DNA from: Streptomyces rugosispiralis
Lineage (GTDB): Bacteria > Actinomycetota > Actinomycetes > Streptomycetales > Streptomycetaceae
DNA length: 64,000 nt
Reading direction: 5' to 3'
Assembly (NCBI RefSeq): GCF_024505145.1
Contig: NZ_JANIAA010000020.1
Coordinates: 62,001 to 126,000, forward strand
The notes below the pieces were generated by a model. The model searched no databases. It was not told the origin of the DNA and saw only the letters and a list, made by a program, of their open reading frames with translations. Position 1 is the first letter of the stretch. Every line of letters starts with the position of its first letter. The translations under genes were made by a program, and so were the position numbers. Below, piece by piece: positions 23,597 through 32,158 of the stretch.

Positions 23597-24508
23597 GTGC
23601 CCCTGTCCGTCTTCTCCCACCGCGCCCGGCTGCTGCGGGCGGCGGTCGCCTGTGCCGTACTGCTGGGCCTGGCCGGATATCTGGCGGCGCAGCTGGTGAC
23701 GGGTGGCGTGGGACCGCCGCGCTGTGTCGTACGGGCGGGCGGCGTCCAGGTGCGGCTCTCCCCCGAACAGACCGTGAACGCCGCCACGATCGAGGCCGTG
23801 GCCGCCTCCCGCGGGCTGCCCGAGCGGGCCGTCACCATCGCGCTGGCCACCGCCCTCCAGGAGTCGGGGCTGCGCAACATCCGCCATGGCGACCGGGATT
23901 CGCAGGGGCTGTTCCAGCAACGCCCCTCCCAGGGCTGGGGAAGCGTGCGGCAGATCCGCGACCCGGTCTACGCCGCCGGGCAGTTCTACGACGACCTGGT
24001 GCGGATGCCCGGCTACTCGCGGCTGCCGCTGACGGTGGCGGCGCAGCGGGTGCAGCGCAGCGGCTTCCCGCAGGCGTACGCGAAGCACGAGACCGAAGCG
24101 GTGGTGCTGACCGGCGCGCTCACCGGGCGCTCCGGGGCGGCCCTCAGCTGTCCGGGGCCGCCGGACGACGGCGAGGCGGGCGATCCGATGCGCGTACGGA
24201 CCACGCTGAAGCGGGAGTTCGGCGCCGAGACTGAGGCACGGCCGGCCCTGGCCGGGCACGGCGGCGGTCAGCAGGCCGCCCCCTCGCCGCACACGGTGCT
24301 GGTTCCGGTGCCCAAGGCGGCGGCCCCGGGGCGGGCCGGGCAGCGCGGCTGGGAGATCGCGCACTGGGCGGTGGCCCACTCGGACGAGTTGCGCATCGAA
24401 CGTGTCTCTTACGGCGGCCACGAATGGAACGCGCGGAATTCCGGGGCGGGCTGGCGTTCGGCCAAGGGGATTTCCGGGGCGGAAGTACGGATCGACACCA
24501 TGCGATAG
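23597..24508 (+). CDS. exported lysozyme-fold (transglycosylase-like) protein
   Basis: 303 residues. One N-terminal membrane helix or signal anchor ('AAVACAVLLGLAGYLAAQLV') is followed by 'TIALATALQESGLRNIRHGDRDSQGLFQQRPSQGWGS', the pattern of actinobacterial lytic-transglycosylase-like domains in which the Glu of 'QESGL' would be catalytic. A conserved 'YAAGQFYDDLVR' follows, and the C-terminal ~90 residues ('WEIAHWAVAHSDELRIERVSYGGHEW') form a second extracellular domain. It probably cleaves or binds peptidoglycan. The family is often mislabelled heavy-metal transporter. Start chosen from the -10 box; divergent from dapE. Confidence 0.75.
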   Translation: MPLSVFSHRARLLRAAVACAVLLGLAGYLAAQLVTGGVGPPRCVVRAGGVQVRLSPEQTVNAATIEAVAASRGLPERAVTIALATALQESGLRNIRHGDRDSQGLFQQRPSQGWGSVRQIRDPVYAAGQFYDDLVRMPGYSRLPLTVAAQRVQRSGFPQAYAKHETEAVVLTGALTGRSGAALSCPGPPDDGEAGDPMRVRTTLKREFGAETEARPALAGHGGGQQAAPSPHTVLVPVPKAAAPGRAGQRGWEIAHWAVAHSDELRIERVSYGGHEWNARNSGAGWRSAKGISGAEVRIDTMR

Positions 24509-24722
24509 CGCATGGAATCACCGCAGTTCAGAGCGGCTGACGGTGGATTACGCGGCATGTGCGGCGGAATGGTCCGGGCGTATTACGCGCAGAAACGGAT
24601 AATGCGACGCATTGCCAACTCTTTGCCTTGGGGCACCGCAACCTTCGCGAGGTTCACGCGGTATTCACAGCGTCCGAATCGCCGGACACAGACGCCAATT
24701 GTCCCCTCGTCAAAGGAGCACC

Positions 24723-25331
24723 ATGTCCCTCCCTCTCACCCGTCGGATCGCCCGCGCGGCGCTACTGGTCGCGGCGAGCGCGGCTCCCGTCGTCGGCGCC
24801 GCCGGCGCCGCGAGTGCGGCGGAGCCGGCCCAGCCGCAGGCCTCCAACCTGGGGCTGTCCTCGTTGGACCCCGCCTCGGTCGGTGAGGTCGCCGACGTCG
24901 CCTCGCAGCAGGTCGGAAGCACGGCGGGTGACGTCAGCGGCAAGGCCGGCGGGACCGTCAAGGGGATCCTGCCGGGCAGGGCCGCCCCGGCGGACGTGGC
25001 CCCGGCCAAGCCCGCCAAGCCCGCCAAGCCCGCCAAGGGCATGAAGGCCGCCAAGTCCCACAAGGCCGCCAAGAGCACCCCGGCCAGGGCCGCCCACGCC
25101 AAGGCCGCCGGCAAGAGCGAGAGCCGGGCCCTCGGGCACGGGAAGGGCAGCGGAAAGGGCAAGGGCGGCGCCCACGCCAAGGGCAAGGGCAAGGCGGCCC
25201 CCGCCCCGGCAGCCCCAGCCGCCCCGGCAGCCCCGGCCGCCGCCCCGCAGGCCCCCGCGCCCAGCGCCCCGCAGGGCCCGGACCTCCCGGTCAAGGGCCT
25301 GCCGATCAAGGGTCTGCCGCTGCTCGGCTGA
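24723..25331 (+). CDS. secreted Lys/Ala/Pro-rich protein
   Basis: 202 residues. A signal peptide ('MSLPLTRRIARAALLVAASA') ends near an AxA site in 'GAASAAEPAQ'. The first part of the mature chain ('SLDPASVGEVADVASQQ') and the end ('LPVKGLPIKGLPLLG') match a small exported family of streptomycetes. Between them, ~100 residues are low complexity: KPA repeats, then Gly-Lys and Ala-Pro runs, histone H1-like and highly basic. Function unknown; cell-wall or polyanion binding is a guess. ATG 24723 follows AAAGGAG at four bases. Loss of the upstream codons is supported by the signal peptide. Confidence 0.8.
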   Translation: MSLPLTRRIARAALLVAASAAPVVGAAGAASAAEPAQPQASNLGLSSLDPASVGEVADVASQQVGSTAGDVSGKAGGTVKGILPGRAAPADVAPAKPAKPAKPAKGMKAAKSHKAAKSTPARAAHAKAAGKSESRALGHGKGSGKGKGGAHAKGKGKAAPAPAAPAAPAAPAAAPQAPAPSAPQGPDLPVKGLPIKGLPLLG

Positions 25332-25421
25332 TCGTCCGCCGGGCGTGAGCAGGGGCCTGGGGAGTACTCGTACCCCCCGGGCCCCTGCGGGTCCATCAGC
25401 CGCTCATGGGGTGTCCGCCGG

Positions 25422-25657
25422 GCCTTGCCGCCTGCGGCGGGCTGTTCCCCTACCCGCCCCTTCCCGTACCAGGGGCTTCGCCCCTGGACCCCGGACGCCC
25501 TTCGGGCGTGTCCTCAATCTCCCCCAGCTACCGCTGGGAGGTGCCCCCTGACGGGCTGAAATCAGCCCCTCCGGCGTTTGAGGAGCGGGGTCTGGGGCGG
25601 AGCCCCAGTTGAGGGAAGGGGCGGGTAGGGGAGCAGCCCGCCACAGGCGGCACCGGC
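25422..25657. repeat. inverted-repeat intergenic element, copy B
   Basis: Arms 25442-25465 and 25613-25636 pair with one mismatch; the outer parts ('ttgccgcctgcggcgggct' and 'agcccgccacaggcggc') also pair. Inside are the hairpins 'caggggcttcgcccctg' and 'ctggggcggagccccag' and a segment 'ctccggcgtttgaggagcgg' of a type I recall as frequent in streptomycete intergenic DNA. It fills most of the 356-bp gap before dapC. Confidence 0.85.
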
Positions 25658-25687
25658 CCGCCGGGCGCCCCCTCGGCTTCCCGCCGC

Positions 25688-26785
25688 TCAGCCCGCCAGC
25701 CGGCGGACCGCCGCTTCCACGCGCTCGTCGGTCACCGTGAACGCGACCCGGACGTGCCGCTCCCCCGCGGCGCCGTAGAACTCGCCCGGGGCCACCAGGA
25801 TGCCCAGCTCGGCGAGGGCGGCCACGGTCTCCCAGCACGGCTCGTCCCGCGTCGCCCACAGGTACAGCGACGCCTCGCTGTGCTCGATGCGGAAGCCGTG
25901 GCCCGTCAGCGCCGACCGCAGCGCGGCCCGGCGCCGCTCGTAGCGCTCGCGCTGCTCCGTCACATGCTTGTCGTCACCGAGCGCCGCGACCGTGGCCGCC
26001 TGCACCGGTGCGGGGACCATCATCCCGCCGTGCTTGCGGATCTTCAGCAGCTCGCCCAGCACCGCCTCGTCACCGGCGAGGAAGGCCGCCCGGTAGCCCG
26101 CCAGATTGGACCGCTTGGAGAGCGAGTGGACCGCCACCAGACCCTCGAAGGAGCCGCCGGAGATCTCCGGGTGGAGCACCGAGACCGGGTCCGCCTCCCA
26201 GCCCAGCTCCAGATAGCACTCGTCGCTGACCACCAGCACCCCGTGGGCACGGGCCCAGGCGACCGCGGTGCGCAGCTCGTCCCTGGACAGCACCCGGCCG
26301 GTGGGGTTGGACGGGGAGTTGAGCCACAGCAGCTTCAGCCCGGCCGGGTCGAGCTCCGTAGGCTCGTCGTACGGCACCGGCTCGGCGCCCGCCAGCCGCG
26401 CGCCCACCTCGTACGTCGGGTAGGCGAGCCGCGGGAAGGCGACCCGGTCGCCGGGGCCCAGGCCAAGCTGCGTCGGCAGCGAGGCCACCAGTTCCTTGGA
26501 GCCGACCACCGGCAGCACCTGGGTGTGGGTCACCCCGGCCGCGCCCAGCCGCCGCTCCACCCAGCCGGTGAGCGCGTCGCGCAGCGCGGCCGTGCCCCAG
26601 ACGGTCGGATAGCCGGGGCTGTCCGAGGCGTCGGCGAGCGCCGCGCGAATCAGCTCGGGGACCGGGTCGACGGGGGTGCCCACCGAGAGGTCGACGATGC
26701 CGTCGGGGTGGGCCGCGGCGGTCGCCTTGTACGGTTCGAGCCGGTCCCAGGGGAAGACCGGGAGGCGGGCGGAGACGGGTGGCAC
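25688..26785 (-). CDS. dapC: succinyldiaminopimelate aminotransferase
   Basis: 365 residues, fold type I PLP aminotransferase. 'LSVGTPVDPVPELIRAAL', 'WLNSPSNPTGRVLS', 'VVSDECYLELGW' and 'VHSLSKRSNLAGYR' carry the PLP contacts; the Lys of 'LSKRSN' forms the Schiff base. The actinobacterial DapC group matches in length and N-terminus ('RLPVFPWDRLEPYKATA'). It makes N-succinyl-LL-diaminopimelate, the substrate of the nearby dapE product. GTG 26785 was chosen by comparison with the family; the frame is open for another 100 codons of low-complexity DNA. The ferredoxin gene precedes it on the same strand, as fdxC precedes Rv1178. Confidence 0.92.
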   Translation of the reverse strand: MPPVSARLPVFPWDRLEPYKATAAAHPDGIVDLSVGTPVDPVPELIRAALADASDSPGYPTVWGTAALRDALTGWVERRLGAAGVTHTQVLPVVGSKELVASLPTQLGLGPGDRVAFPRLAYPTYEVGARLAGAEPVPYDEPTELDPAGLKLLWLNSPSNPTGRVLSRDELRTAVAWARAHGVLVVSDECYLELGWEADPVSVLHPEISGGSFEGLVAVHSLSKRSNLAGYRAAFLAGDEAVLGELLKIRKHGGMMVPAPVQAATVAALGDDKHVTEQRERYERRRAALRSALTGHGFRIEHSEASLYLWATRDEPCWETVAALAELGILVAPGEFYGAAGERHVRVAFTVTDERVEAAVRRLAG

Positions 26786-26958
26786 GGGGTGGCTCGCTTT
26801 CTTCGGAACTGCCCGGACCGAGGGGCCCGGGGAAACCCGCGGGAGCGCCGGGGAAACCGCGGGAGCGCCCGGCGAGGCCCGGGAAACAGCCCGGTCCCGC
26901 AGGCCACAGGCCATACGGGACCGCCGACTGCTTCCGGGCGCTGGCGCCGGGGCAGGGG

Positions 26959-27285
26959 TTACTCGTCGTGCTCCTGCGGCGGAAGCGCGGCGATGAAGGG
27001 GTGGTCCCGCTCGATCAGGCCGAGCTTGCTCGCACCACCGGGCGAACCGAGCTCGTCGAAGAACTCGACGTTCGCCTTGTAGTAGTCCTTCCACTCCTCG
27101 GGAGTGTCATCCTCGTAGAAGATCGCCTCGACCGGGCAGACCGGCTCACAGGCCCCGCAGTCGACGCATTCGTCCGGGTGGATGTACAAGGACCGCTGGC
27201 CCTCGTAGATACAGTCGACGGGGCACTCCTCGATGCACGCCTTGTCCTTCAGGTCGACACAAGGCTGCGCGATGACGTAGGTCAC
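26959..27285 (-). CDS. fdxA: seven-iron ferredoxin
   Basis: 108 residues starting 'VTYVIAQPCVDLKDKACIEE'. The cysteine pattern 'PCV...KACIEECPVDCIYEG' and 'CVDCGACEPVCPVEAI' fits one [3Fe-4S] and one [4Fe-4S] cluster, and the acidic C-tail 'ALPPQEHDE' is normal for the group. A soluble electron carrier, possible partner of P450 or other reductases. GTG 27285 follows AGGAGG by nine bases. Upstream in the same direction, TACTAG near 27353-27348 may be its -10 box. The 173 bases between it and dapC contain a decayed GC-rich tandem repeat. Confidence 0.93.
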   Translation of the reverse strand: MTYVIAQPCVDLKDKACIEECPVDCIYEGQRSLYIHPDECVDCGACEPVCPVEAIFYEDDTPEEWKDYYKANVEFFDELGSPGGASKLGLIERDHPFIAALPPQEHDE

Positions 27286-27399
27286 GCTGTCGTTCCTCCT
27301 CGTTAGGGCTGCTATCGCGCGGGAGCGCGGCGTCGTCGATGCCCGCACCTAGTATCTCCGTTCTTGGGCACCGAGCGCACATGAGGGGCTGACAGAGCT

Positions 27400-28416
27400 G
27401 TGGATTTCACCACTGGCGGACGTCTCGAAGTCCGGATCACCCCGGATGACGTGGGGAAACGCGTCTCGGTCAGGCTTTTGACCGAAGATCGTGTGCCCGG
27501 CGCCACCTTCACCGACGTGGTCGGGGTTCTCACATCGTGGACCGAGGGCACGCTCTCGATCACCCGGCGTACCGGTGAGCCGGTACGGGTCGCCGAGGCG
27601 TCCCTGGTGGCGGGAAAGGTGGTGCCCGCCGCTCCGGCCCGCCGCCGCGGCCCCGCCGCGAGCGCGCCGGAGCTGGACCGGGTCGCCGCCCGGGCCTGGC
27701 CGCCGGTGACCAGCGAGCCGCTGGGCGAGTGGACGCTGCGCGCCTCGGGCGGATTCACCCGGCGCGCCAATTCGGTACTGCCCCTCGGCGACCCCGGGAT
27801 GGGGCTCGACGAGGCGCTGCGCCGGGTGATCGAATGGTACGCGGTTCGGGAGCTGCCCGCGTACATCCAGGTCAGCACGGGCGCCGAGGGCACCCAGGAG
27901 CTGCTCGCGGCGGAGCTGGAGAGCCGCGGCTGGATACCGGAGGTCTCCTCGCGGCTGGAGATCGCGGCCCTCGCCCCCATCGGGGACCTGGACGCCGACA
28001 CCTCGGCGGTGACGCTCTCCCGCCAACTCGACGACGCCTGGCTGACCCGCTACCAGCGGTCGTCCGGCGAGCCCTCGCCCGAGGCGCGGACGGTGCTGTC
28101 GGGCGGCCCGGCGGTGTGGTTCGCGACCATAGCGGCGGAAGGGGGCGGCGCCCCGGCCGCGATCGGGCGCTGTGTGGTGGACGGCCGCTGGGCCGGGTTC
28201 ACCGCGGTGGAGGTCGCCCCGGAGCGGCGGCGCCAGGGCCTGGCCAAGGCCGTGATGACGGCGCTGGCCCGCAAGGCGCTCGACGAGGGCGCATCGGCCG
28301 CGTATCTCCAGGTGGAGGCGGACAATGGCGGCGCGCACGCCCTCTACGCGGGCATGGGCTTCACCGTCCACCACAGCTACCATCACTGGCGCGCGTCCGG
28401 GGAGGATCCGCGCTGA
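27400..28416 (+). CDS. GNAT family N-acetyltransferase
   Basis: 338 residues. The N-terminal ~75 residues are a small beta-rich domain ('VGKRVSVRLLTEDRVPGATF'), then a linker, then an atypical acyltransferase half and a C-terminal GNAT domain whose acetyl-CoA loop is 'VAPERRRQGLAKAVMTAL' and whose last motif is 'ADNGGAHALYAGMGFTVHHSY'. Substrate unknown. GTG 27400 has only a weak ribosome site ('gaggggctgacagagct'). It is divergent from fdxA; the next gene follows 19 bases after its stop. Confidence 0.83.
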   Translation: MDFTTGGRLEVRITPDDVGKRVSVRLLTEDRVPGATFTDVVGVLTSWTEGTLSITRRTGEPVRVAEASLVAGKVVPAAPARRRGPAASAPELDRVAARAWPPVTSEPLGEWTLRASGGFTRRANSVLPLGDPGMGLDEALRRVIEWYAVRELPAYIQVSTGAEGTQELLAAELESRGWIPEVSSRLEIAALAPIGDLDADTSAVTLSRQLDDAWLTRYQRSSGEPSPEARTVLSGGPAVWFATIAAEGGGAPAAIGRCVVDGRWAGFTAVEVAPERRRQGLAKAVMTALARKALDEGASAAYLQVEADNGGAHALYAGMGFTVHHSYHHWRASGEDPR

Positions 28417-28435
28417 GCATGGGTACGAGGCGGCT

Positions 28436-29272
28436 ATGCCACGGATGAACGACGTCTCCCGCCGCCGCTGGTTCGCCACCGCGGCCCGCGAAGAGCGCCC
28501 CGATCTGGCGCTGCTGTGCCTGCTGGTGGGCATGGAGGCCGACCCCGGCCTGGACGAGACCGGAATCGACGAAGCGCAGATCGAGCTGGACCGGCTGGCC
28601 GGTCAGCTCCCCTTCTCGCCCGGCGGCCCCGAGGACTGGGCCGCCGCGCTGGCCCGCCTCCTCGGCGAGCGCCATGGCTTCCGGGGCGGCCCGGCCGACT
28701 ACCGGCGGCTGGAGTCCTCGCTCCTCCACCAGGTGCTGCGGCGCCGCCGCGGGCTGCCGATCCTGCTGTCCGTCGTGTGGATGGAGGTCGCGCGGCGGGC
28801 GGGCGCGCCGGTGTACGGGGTGGGGCTGCCGGGACACTTCGTGGTCGGCTTCGGCGATCCTTACGGCGGCCATGTGCTGGCCGATCCGTTCGACGGCGGG
28901 CGGCCGCTGTCCGCCGAGGACGCGGCGGCGCTGGTGTCGGGGGCCACGGGCACCCCGCTCTCGCCGTCGATGCTGACCCCGGCCGGGCCGCTGGACATCG
29001 TGCTGCGGATCCTCAACAACATCCGCGCCTGGGCGGCCGCCCGCCCCGAGCGCACCGATGTCCGGCTCTGGGCGCTTGAGCTGTCCCTGCTGCTGCCCAG
29101 CCACCCGGCCGAACTCCGCTACGAGCGGGCGAAACTCCTGGTGGAGCGGGGCGAGTTCCTGACCGGCGCCAAGGAGCTGGAGGACTACGCGGAGGTCGTG
29201 GCGGCGGTGGAGCCCGACGCCGCCGAGACGATACGCCGCCAGGCCCGTGCCGCCCGCGCGATGCTGAACTGA
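28436..29272 (+). CDS. SirB1/transglutaminase-like family protein
   Basis: 278 residues. 'LLHQVLRRRRGLPILLSVVWMEVARRAGAPVYGVGLPGHFVVGF' is the SirB1 transglutaminase-like core, including the His of 'PGHFVV' and Asp in 'LADPFDGG'; the usual catalytic Cys is not obvious, as in many SirB1-type proteins. The C-terminal part ('LLPSHPAELRYERAKLLVERGEF') looks like a TPR-type helical repeat. Function unknown. ATG 28436 follows GAGG at five bases; ATG 28445 is an alternative. Probably cotranscribed with the GNAT gene. Confidence 0.8.
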   Translation: MPRMNDVSRRRWFATAAREERPDLALLCLLVGMEADPGLDETGIDEAQIELDRLAGQLPFSPGGPEDWAAALARLLGERHGFRGGPADYRRLESSLLHQVLRRRRGLPILLSVVWMEVARRAGAPVYGVGLPGHFVVGFGDPYGGHVLADPFDGGRPLSAEDAAALVSGATGTPLSPSMLTPAGPLDIVLRILNNIRAWAAARPERTDVRLWALELSLLLPSHPAELRYERAKLLVERGEFLTGAKELEDYAEVVAAVEPDAAETIRRQARAARAMLN

Positions 29273-29318
29273 GCGCTCCGCAGGACCCGCCCTGACCCGC
29301 GCGCCCCTTCAGCGGTCG

Positions 29319-29924
29319 CTACAGCCAGCCCTTGTCGCGGGCGATGCGGACGGCGTCGGCGCGGTTGCGGGCGGCGGTCTTCTGGATGGCCGTGGAGAGG
29401 TAGTTGCGGACCGTGCCCGGCGACAGGTTCAGCGCACGGGCCAGCTCCGCGTTGGTCGAGCCGTCCGCCGAGGCGCGCAGCACCTCGCGCTCCCGCGCGG
29501 TCAGCGGGCTGGCCCCGTCCGCGAGCGCGGCGGCGGCCAGTGTGGGATCGATCACCCGCTCCCCGGCCAGCACCCGCCGTATCGCGTCGGCGAGCTGCGC
29601 CGCCGGGGCGTCCTTGACCAGGAAGGCGTCGGCGCCGGACTCCATGGCACGGCGCAGATAGCCGGGGCGGCCGAACGTGGTCAGGATCACGATCCGGATC
29701 CCGGGCTCGGCCCGGTGTAGCTCGGCGGCGGCCTCGATCCCGCTCATACCGGGCATCTCGATGTCCAGCAGCGCCACATCGGGGCGGTGGGTCCGGGCGG
29801 CGTCCACGACCTCGTCGCCGCGGGCCGCCTGCGCCACGACCTCGATCTCGTCGTCGAGCCCGAGGAGCGCGGCCAGCGCCTCCCGCACCATGGACTGGTC
29901 CTCGGCCAGCAGTACCCGGATCAC
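29319..29924 (-). CDS. LuxR/NarL-family response regulator, DesR-like
   Basis: 201 residues. Receiver domain with acidic pocket 'LLAEDQ' and phosphoacceptor Asp54 in 'VALLDIEMPG', then an HTH_LuxR domain 'PLTAREREVLRASADGSTNAELARALNLSPGTVRNYLS'. It is the partner of the histidine kinase at 29993-31264 and likely controls the ABC-2 exporter genes upstream. GTG 29924 has its own -10 box seven bases before it, so the regulator may be made from a separate leaderless mRNA in addition to the operon. Confidence 0.9.
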   Translation of the reverse strand: MIRVLLAEDQSMVREALAALLGLDDEIEVVAQAARGDEVVDAARTHRPDVALLDIEMPGMSGIEAAAELHRAEPGIRIVILTTFGRPGYLRRAMESGADAFLVKDAPAAQLADAIRRVLAGERVIDPTLAAAALADGASPLTAREREVLRASADGSTNAELARALNLSPGTVRNYLSTAIQKTAARNRADAVRIARDKGWL

Positions 29925-29931
29925 GTCCGGC

Positions 29932-29937
29932 AGCGTA
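29932..29937 (-). promoter_or_regulatory. leaderless -10 box of the response regulator
   Basis: TACGCT on the minus strand, seven bases before GTG 29924. Confidence 0.45.
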
Positions 29938-29992
29938 ACCGCTCATCCGTCCGGTCCTTACGGCGCACACCGGCTGCTGGACCGCCCGCCCT

Positions 29993-31264
29993 CTACGGCG
30001 CCGCCTGCGAGGGCAGCTCCACGCGGGCGCCGCGGGAGAGCGGGACCAGGGCGCGGAGGGTGAAGCCGCCGCGCTCGCCGGGGCCGGTCTCCAGGCGGCC
30101 GTCCGCGAGCTGTAGCCGCTCGGCCAGCCCGGTGAGCCCGTTGCCGTGCGGGCCGGTCGCGCCACGGCCGTCGTCGCTGACGGTCAGGCGCAGCTCGTCG
30201 CCCGTCTCGTCGAGCGTCACCGCACAGCGCCGGGCCCCGCTGTGCCGCACCACATTGGTGACCGCCTCGCGCAGCGCCCAGGCCAGCGCCCCCTCCTGGT
30301 CGGCCGGAAGGTCGGGGTGGTGGATGCCGACCCGGCTCAGATCGGCGGCGACGCCCGCGGCGGCGAGTGCGGTACGGGCCCCGGCGACCTCGGCCTCCAG
30401 GGTGGGGCGTCGAAAGCCGCTGACCGCTTCCCGGACGTCCACCAGCGCCTGCCGGCTGACCCGCTCGATATCGGCCACCTGCCGCGCCGCCTGCTCGGGC
30501 TTGTCGGGCAGCATCCGCCCCGCCAGCTCGCTCTTGAGCGTGATCAGGGAGAGCGAGTGGCCCAGCAGATCGTGCAGATCGCGGGCGAGCCGCAGCCGTT
30601 CCTCGTTTGCGGCGAGCTGGGCCACGGTGGCGCGGGCGGCGCGCAGCGCCCGGGTGGTGCGGACCATCTGCCGTACCCCGCTCATCGCGAAGCCGCCGAG
30701 CAGCGAGGGGATCACCAGGGCGGACACCAGCCCGTGCGAGCCGCGCACCAGCACCCCGACGGCCACCATGAACGCCGTGTTCAGCGGGATCGCCCAGCCC
30801 GAGAGCCGCAGCGGCAGCACCGCGCCGAAGGCGACGGACACATAGACCGAGAGCACCAGCCAGTCGTCGCCCATGGTGAAGGTGAGCACGGCGGCGAGCA
30901 CGCAGATCAGGCCCAGCGCCCCCAGGACCGTGACCGGGCTCAGCGCCCGCCCGGTGTTCCGGAAGATCAGCATCAGATAGACGACCACGAAGACCAGCAG
31001 GCCGAGCGCGCCGCACACGGTGGCCGGGACGGTGTGGTCGCCGTTGGTCAGATCGCTCACCGGCGCGCCCATATAGGCCATCCAGATCCCGATCCACATC
31101 AGCTTGACCAGCGCCTGTCTGCGGTTCTCGGGGGGCTGCCCGATGGAGACCAGCCGGTCGCTCTCGTCGTCGTACGCCATCGCGTCGGCCCACCAGGTCA
31201 GCCGGCGGCGCCCGCCGGAGCGGCACTCCGGATCGCCGTCGGTCCACTCGGCCCGGTCAGCCAT
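29993..31264 (-). CDS. sensor histidine kinase, DesK-like
   Basis: 423 residues. Five or six membrane helices between residues 50 and 190 serve as the sensor, with no large extracellular loop, so it may sense membrane state. The HisKA_3 dimerisation box 'ARDLHDLLGHSLSLITLKSELA' places the phosphorylated His at residue 231. The ATPase has 'LREAVTNVVRHSGARR' (N box) and 'DDGRGATGPHGNGLTGLAERL' (G boxes). Downstream of the ABC-2 transporter pair and upstream of its response regulator. ATG 31264 follows GAGGAGAG. Confidence 0.9.
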   Translation of the reverse strand: MADRAEWTDGDPECRSGGRRRLTWWADAMAYDDESDRLVSIGQPPENRRQALVKLMWIGIWMAYMGAPVSDLTNGDHTVPATVCGALGLLVFVVVYLMLIFRNTGRALSPVTVLGALGLICVLAAVLTFTMGDDWLVLSVYVSVAFGAVLPLRLSGWAIPLNTAFMVAVGVLVRGSHGLVSALVIPSLLGGFAMSGVRQMVRTTRALRAARATVAQLAANEERLRLARDLHDLLGHSLSLITLKSELAGRMLPDKPEQAARQVADIERVSRQALVDVREAVSGFRRPTLEAEVAGARTALAAAGVAADLSRVGIHHPDLPADQEGALAWALREAVTNVVRHSGARRCAVTLDETGDELRLTVSDDGRGATGPHGNGLTGLAERLQLADGRLETGPGERGGFTLRALVPLSRGARVELPSQAAP

Positions 31265-31304
31265 GGTTCTTCTCTCCTCGGATCACGCCTCGGGCCACGC
31301 CCTC

Positions 31305-31431
31305 TTTCACGCCTTGCGGGTGCGCCTCACGCCTTACGGGTCTCCCGGGCGCCTTACCGGTTTCCCGGGTTTCCCGCCCGCCTTACGGGTTTCCCGCCCG
31401 CCTTACGGCGTCCATCAAGCCTTACGGGTGT
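31305..31431. repeat. tandem copies of the ABC permease 3' end
   Basis: About five drifted units of 'cgccttacgggtttcccgc' lie after the permease stop at 31415 (minus strand). The same words occur in its last codons, which encode 'KDTRKA'. Confidence 0.8.
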
Positions 31432-32158
31432 CCTTGCGGTACAGCCATGCCGCGCCGCCCGCGAAGACCGCGAGGTAGCCGATGAGCAGCGCCACGTCCT
31501 TGGCGTGCGGGGCGCCGCCCAGCTCGATCGCCTGGCCGAGCGCGGTGTAGGCGTGGGTGGGCAGATAGTCGCCGATGTTCCGCAGCCAGTCCGGATAGGA
31601 CGTGGTGGGCATCCACAGCCCGCCGAGGATCGACAGACCGAAGTAGATGATCATCGTCAGCGGCCGTACCGCGTCGCCGCTCGCCAGATACCCGATGGCC
31701 ACCCCGAGCGCGGCGAAGACCAGGGAGCCCGCCCAGATCGCGGCGGTCAGCGCGGGCCACTCCCAGAGGGCGTCCAGCCGTACGCCCTTGGCGACGGCGG
31801 CCACCACGAAGACGATCACGATCGACGGCAGGGTGGCCACCGCACCCACGGCGATCTTGGCCGCCACATAGCCGCGGCCGGGCAGCGGGGTGAGCCTCAG
31901 CTGCCGGGTCCAGCCGCCCTCGCGCTCCTTGGCGATCCGCTCGCCGTTGCCCATCAGCCCGGCGGTCAGCGCCCCGAAGGAGGCCATCGCGACCATGTAG
32001 TAGAGCGGCATCGACAGCCGAGTGCCGGGCACCTGGTCGTGGGCGTCGGTGCTGCCCGCGATCAGCAGGAAGAGCGCGGACGGATAGACGATCGTGAAGA
32101 ACATGAACTTGCGGTTGCGCAGGGTCCGCACGATCTCCAGCTTGACCAGCGTCTTCAT
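31415..32158 (-). CDS. ABC-2 type exporter permease
   Basis: 247 residues with six membrane helices; opening 'MKTLVKLEIVRTLRNRKFMFF' and the mid-protein 'LYYMVAMASFGALTAGLMGNGERIAKEREGGWTRQLRLTPL' are typical of ABC-2 (DrrB/NatB-like) permeases. It exports an unknown lipid or drug together with the ATPase upstream, whose stop codon overlaps its ATG (ATGA). The nearby DesK/DesR-type pair probably controls it. Confidence 0.88.
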   Translation of the reverse strand: MKTLVKLEIVRTLRNRKFMFFTIVYPSALFLLIAGSTDAHDQVPGTRLSMPLYYMVAMASFGALTAGLMGNGERIAKEREGGWTRQLRLTPLPGRGYVAAKIAVGAVATLPSIVIVFVVAAVAKGVRLDALWEWPALTAAIWAGSLVFAALGVAIGYLASGDAVRPLTMIIYFGLSILGGLWMPTTSYPDWLRNIGDYLPTHAYTALGQAIELGGAPHAKDVALLIGYLAVFAGGAAWLYRKDTRKA

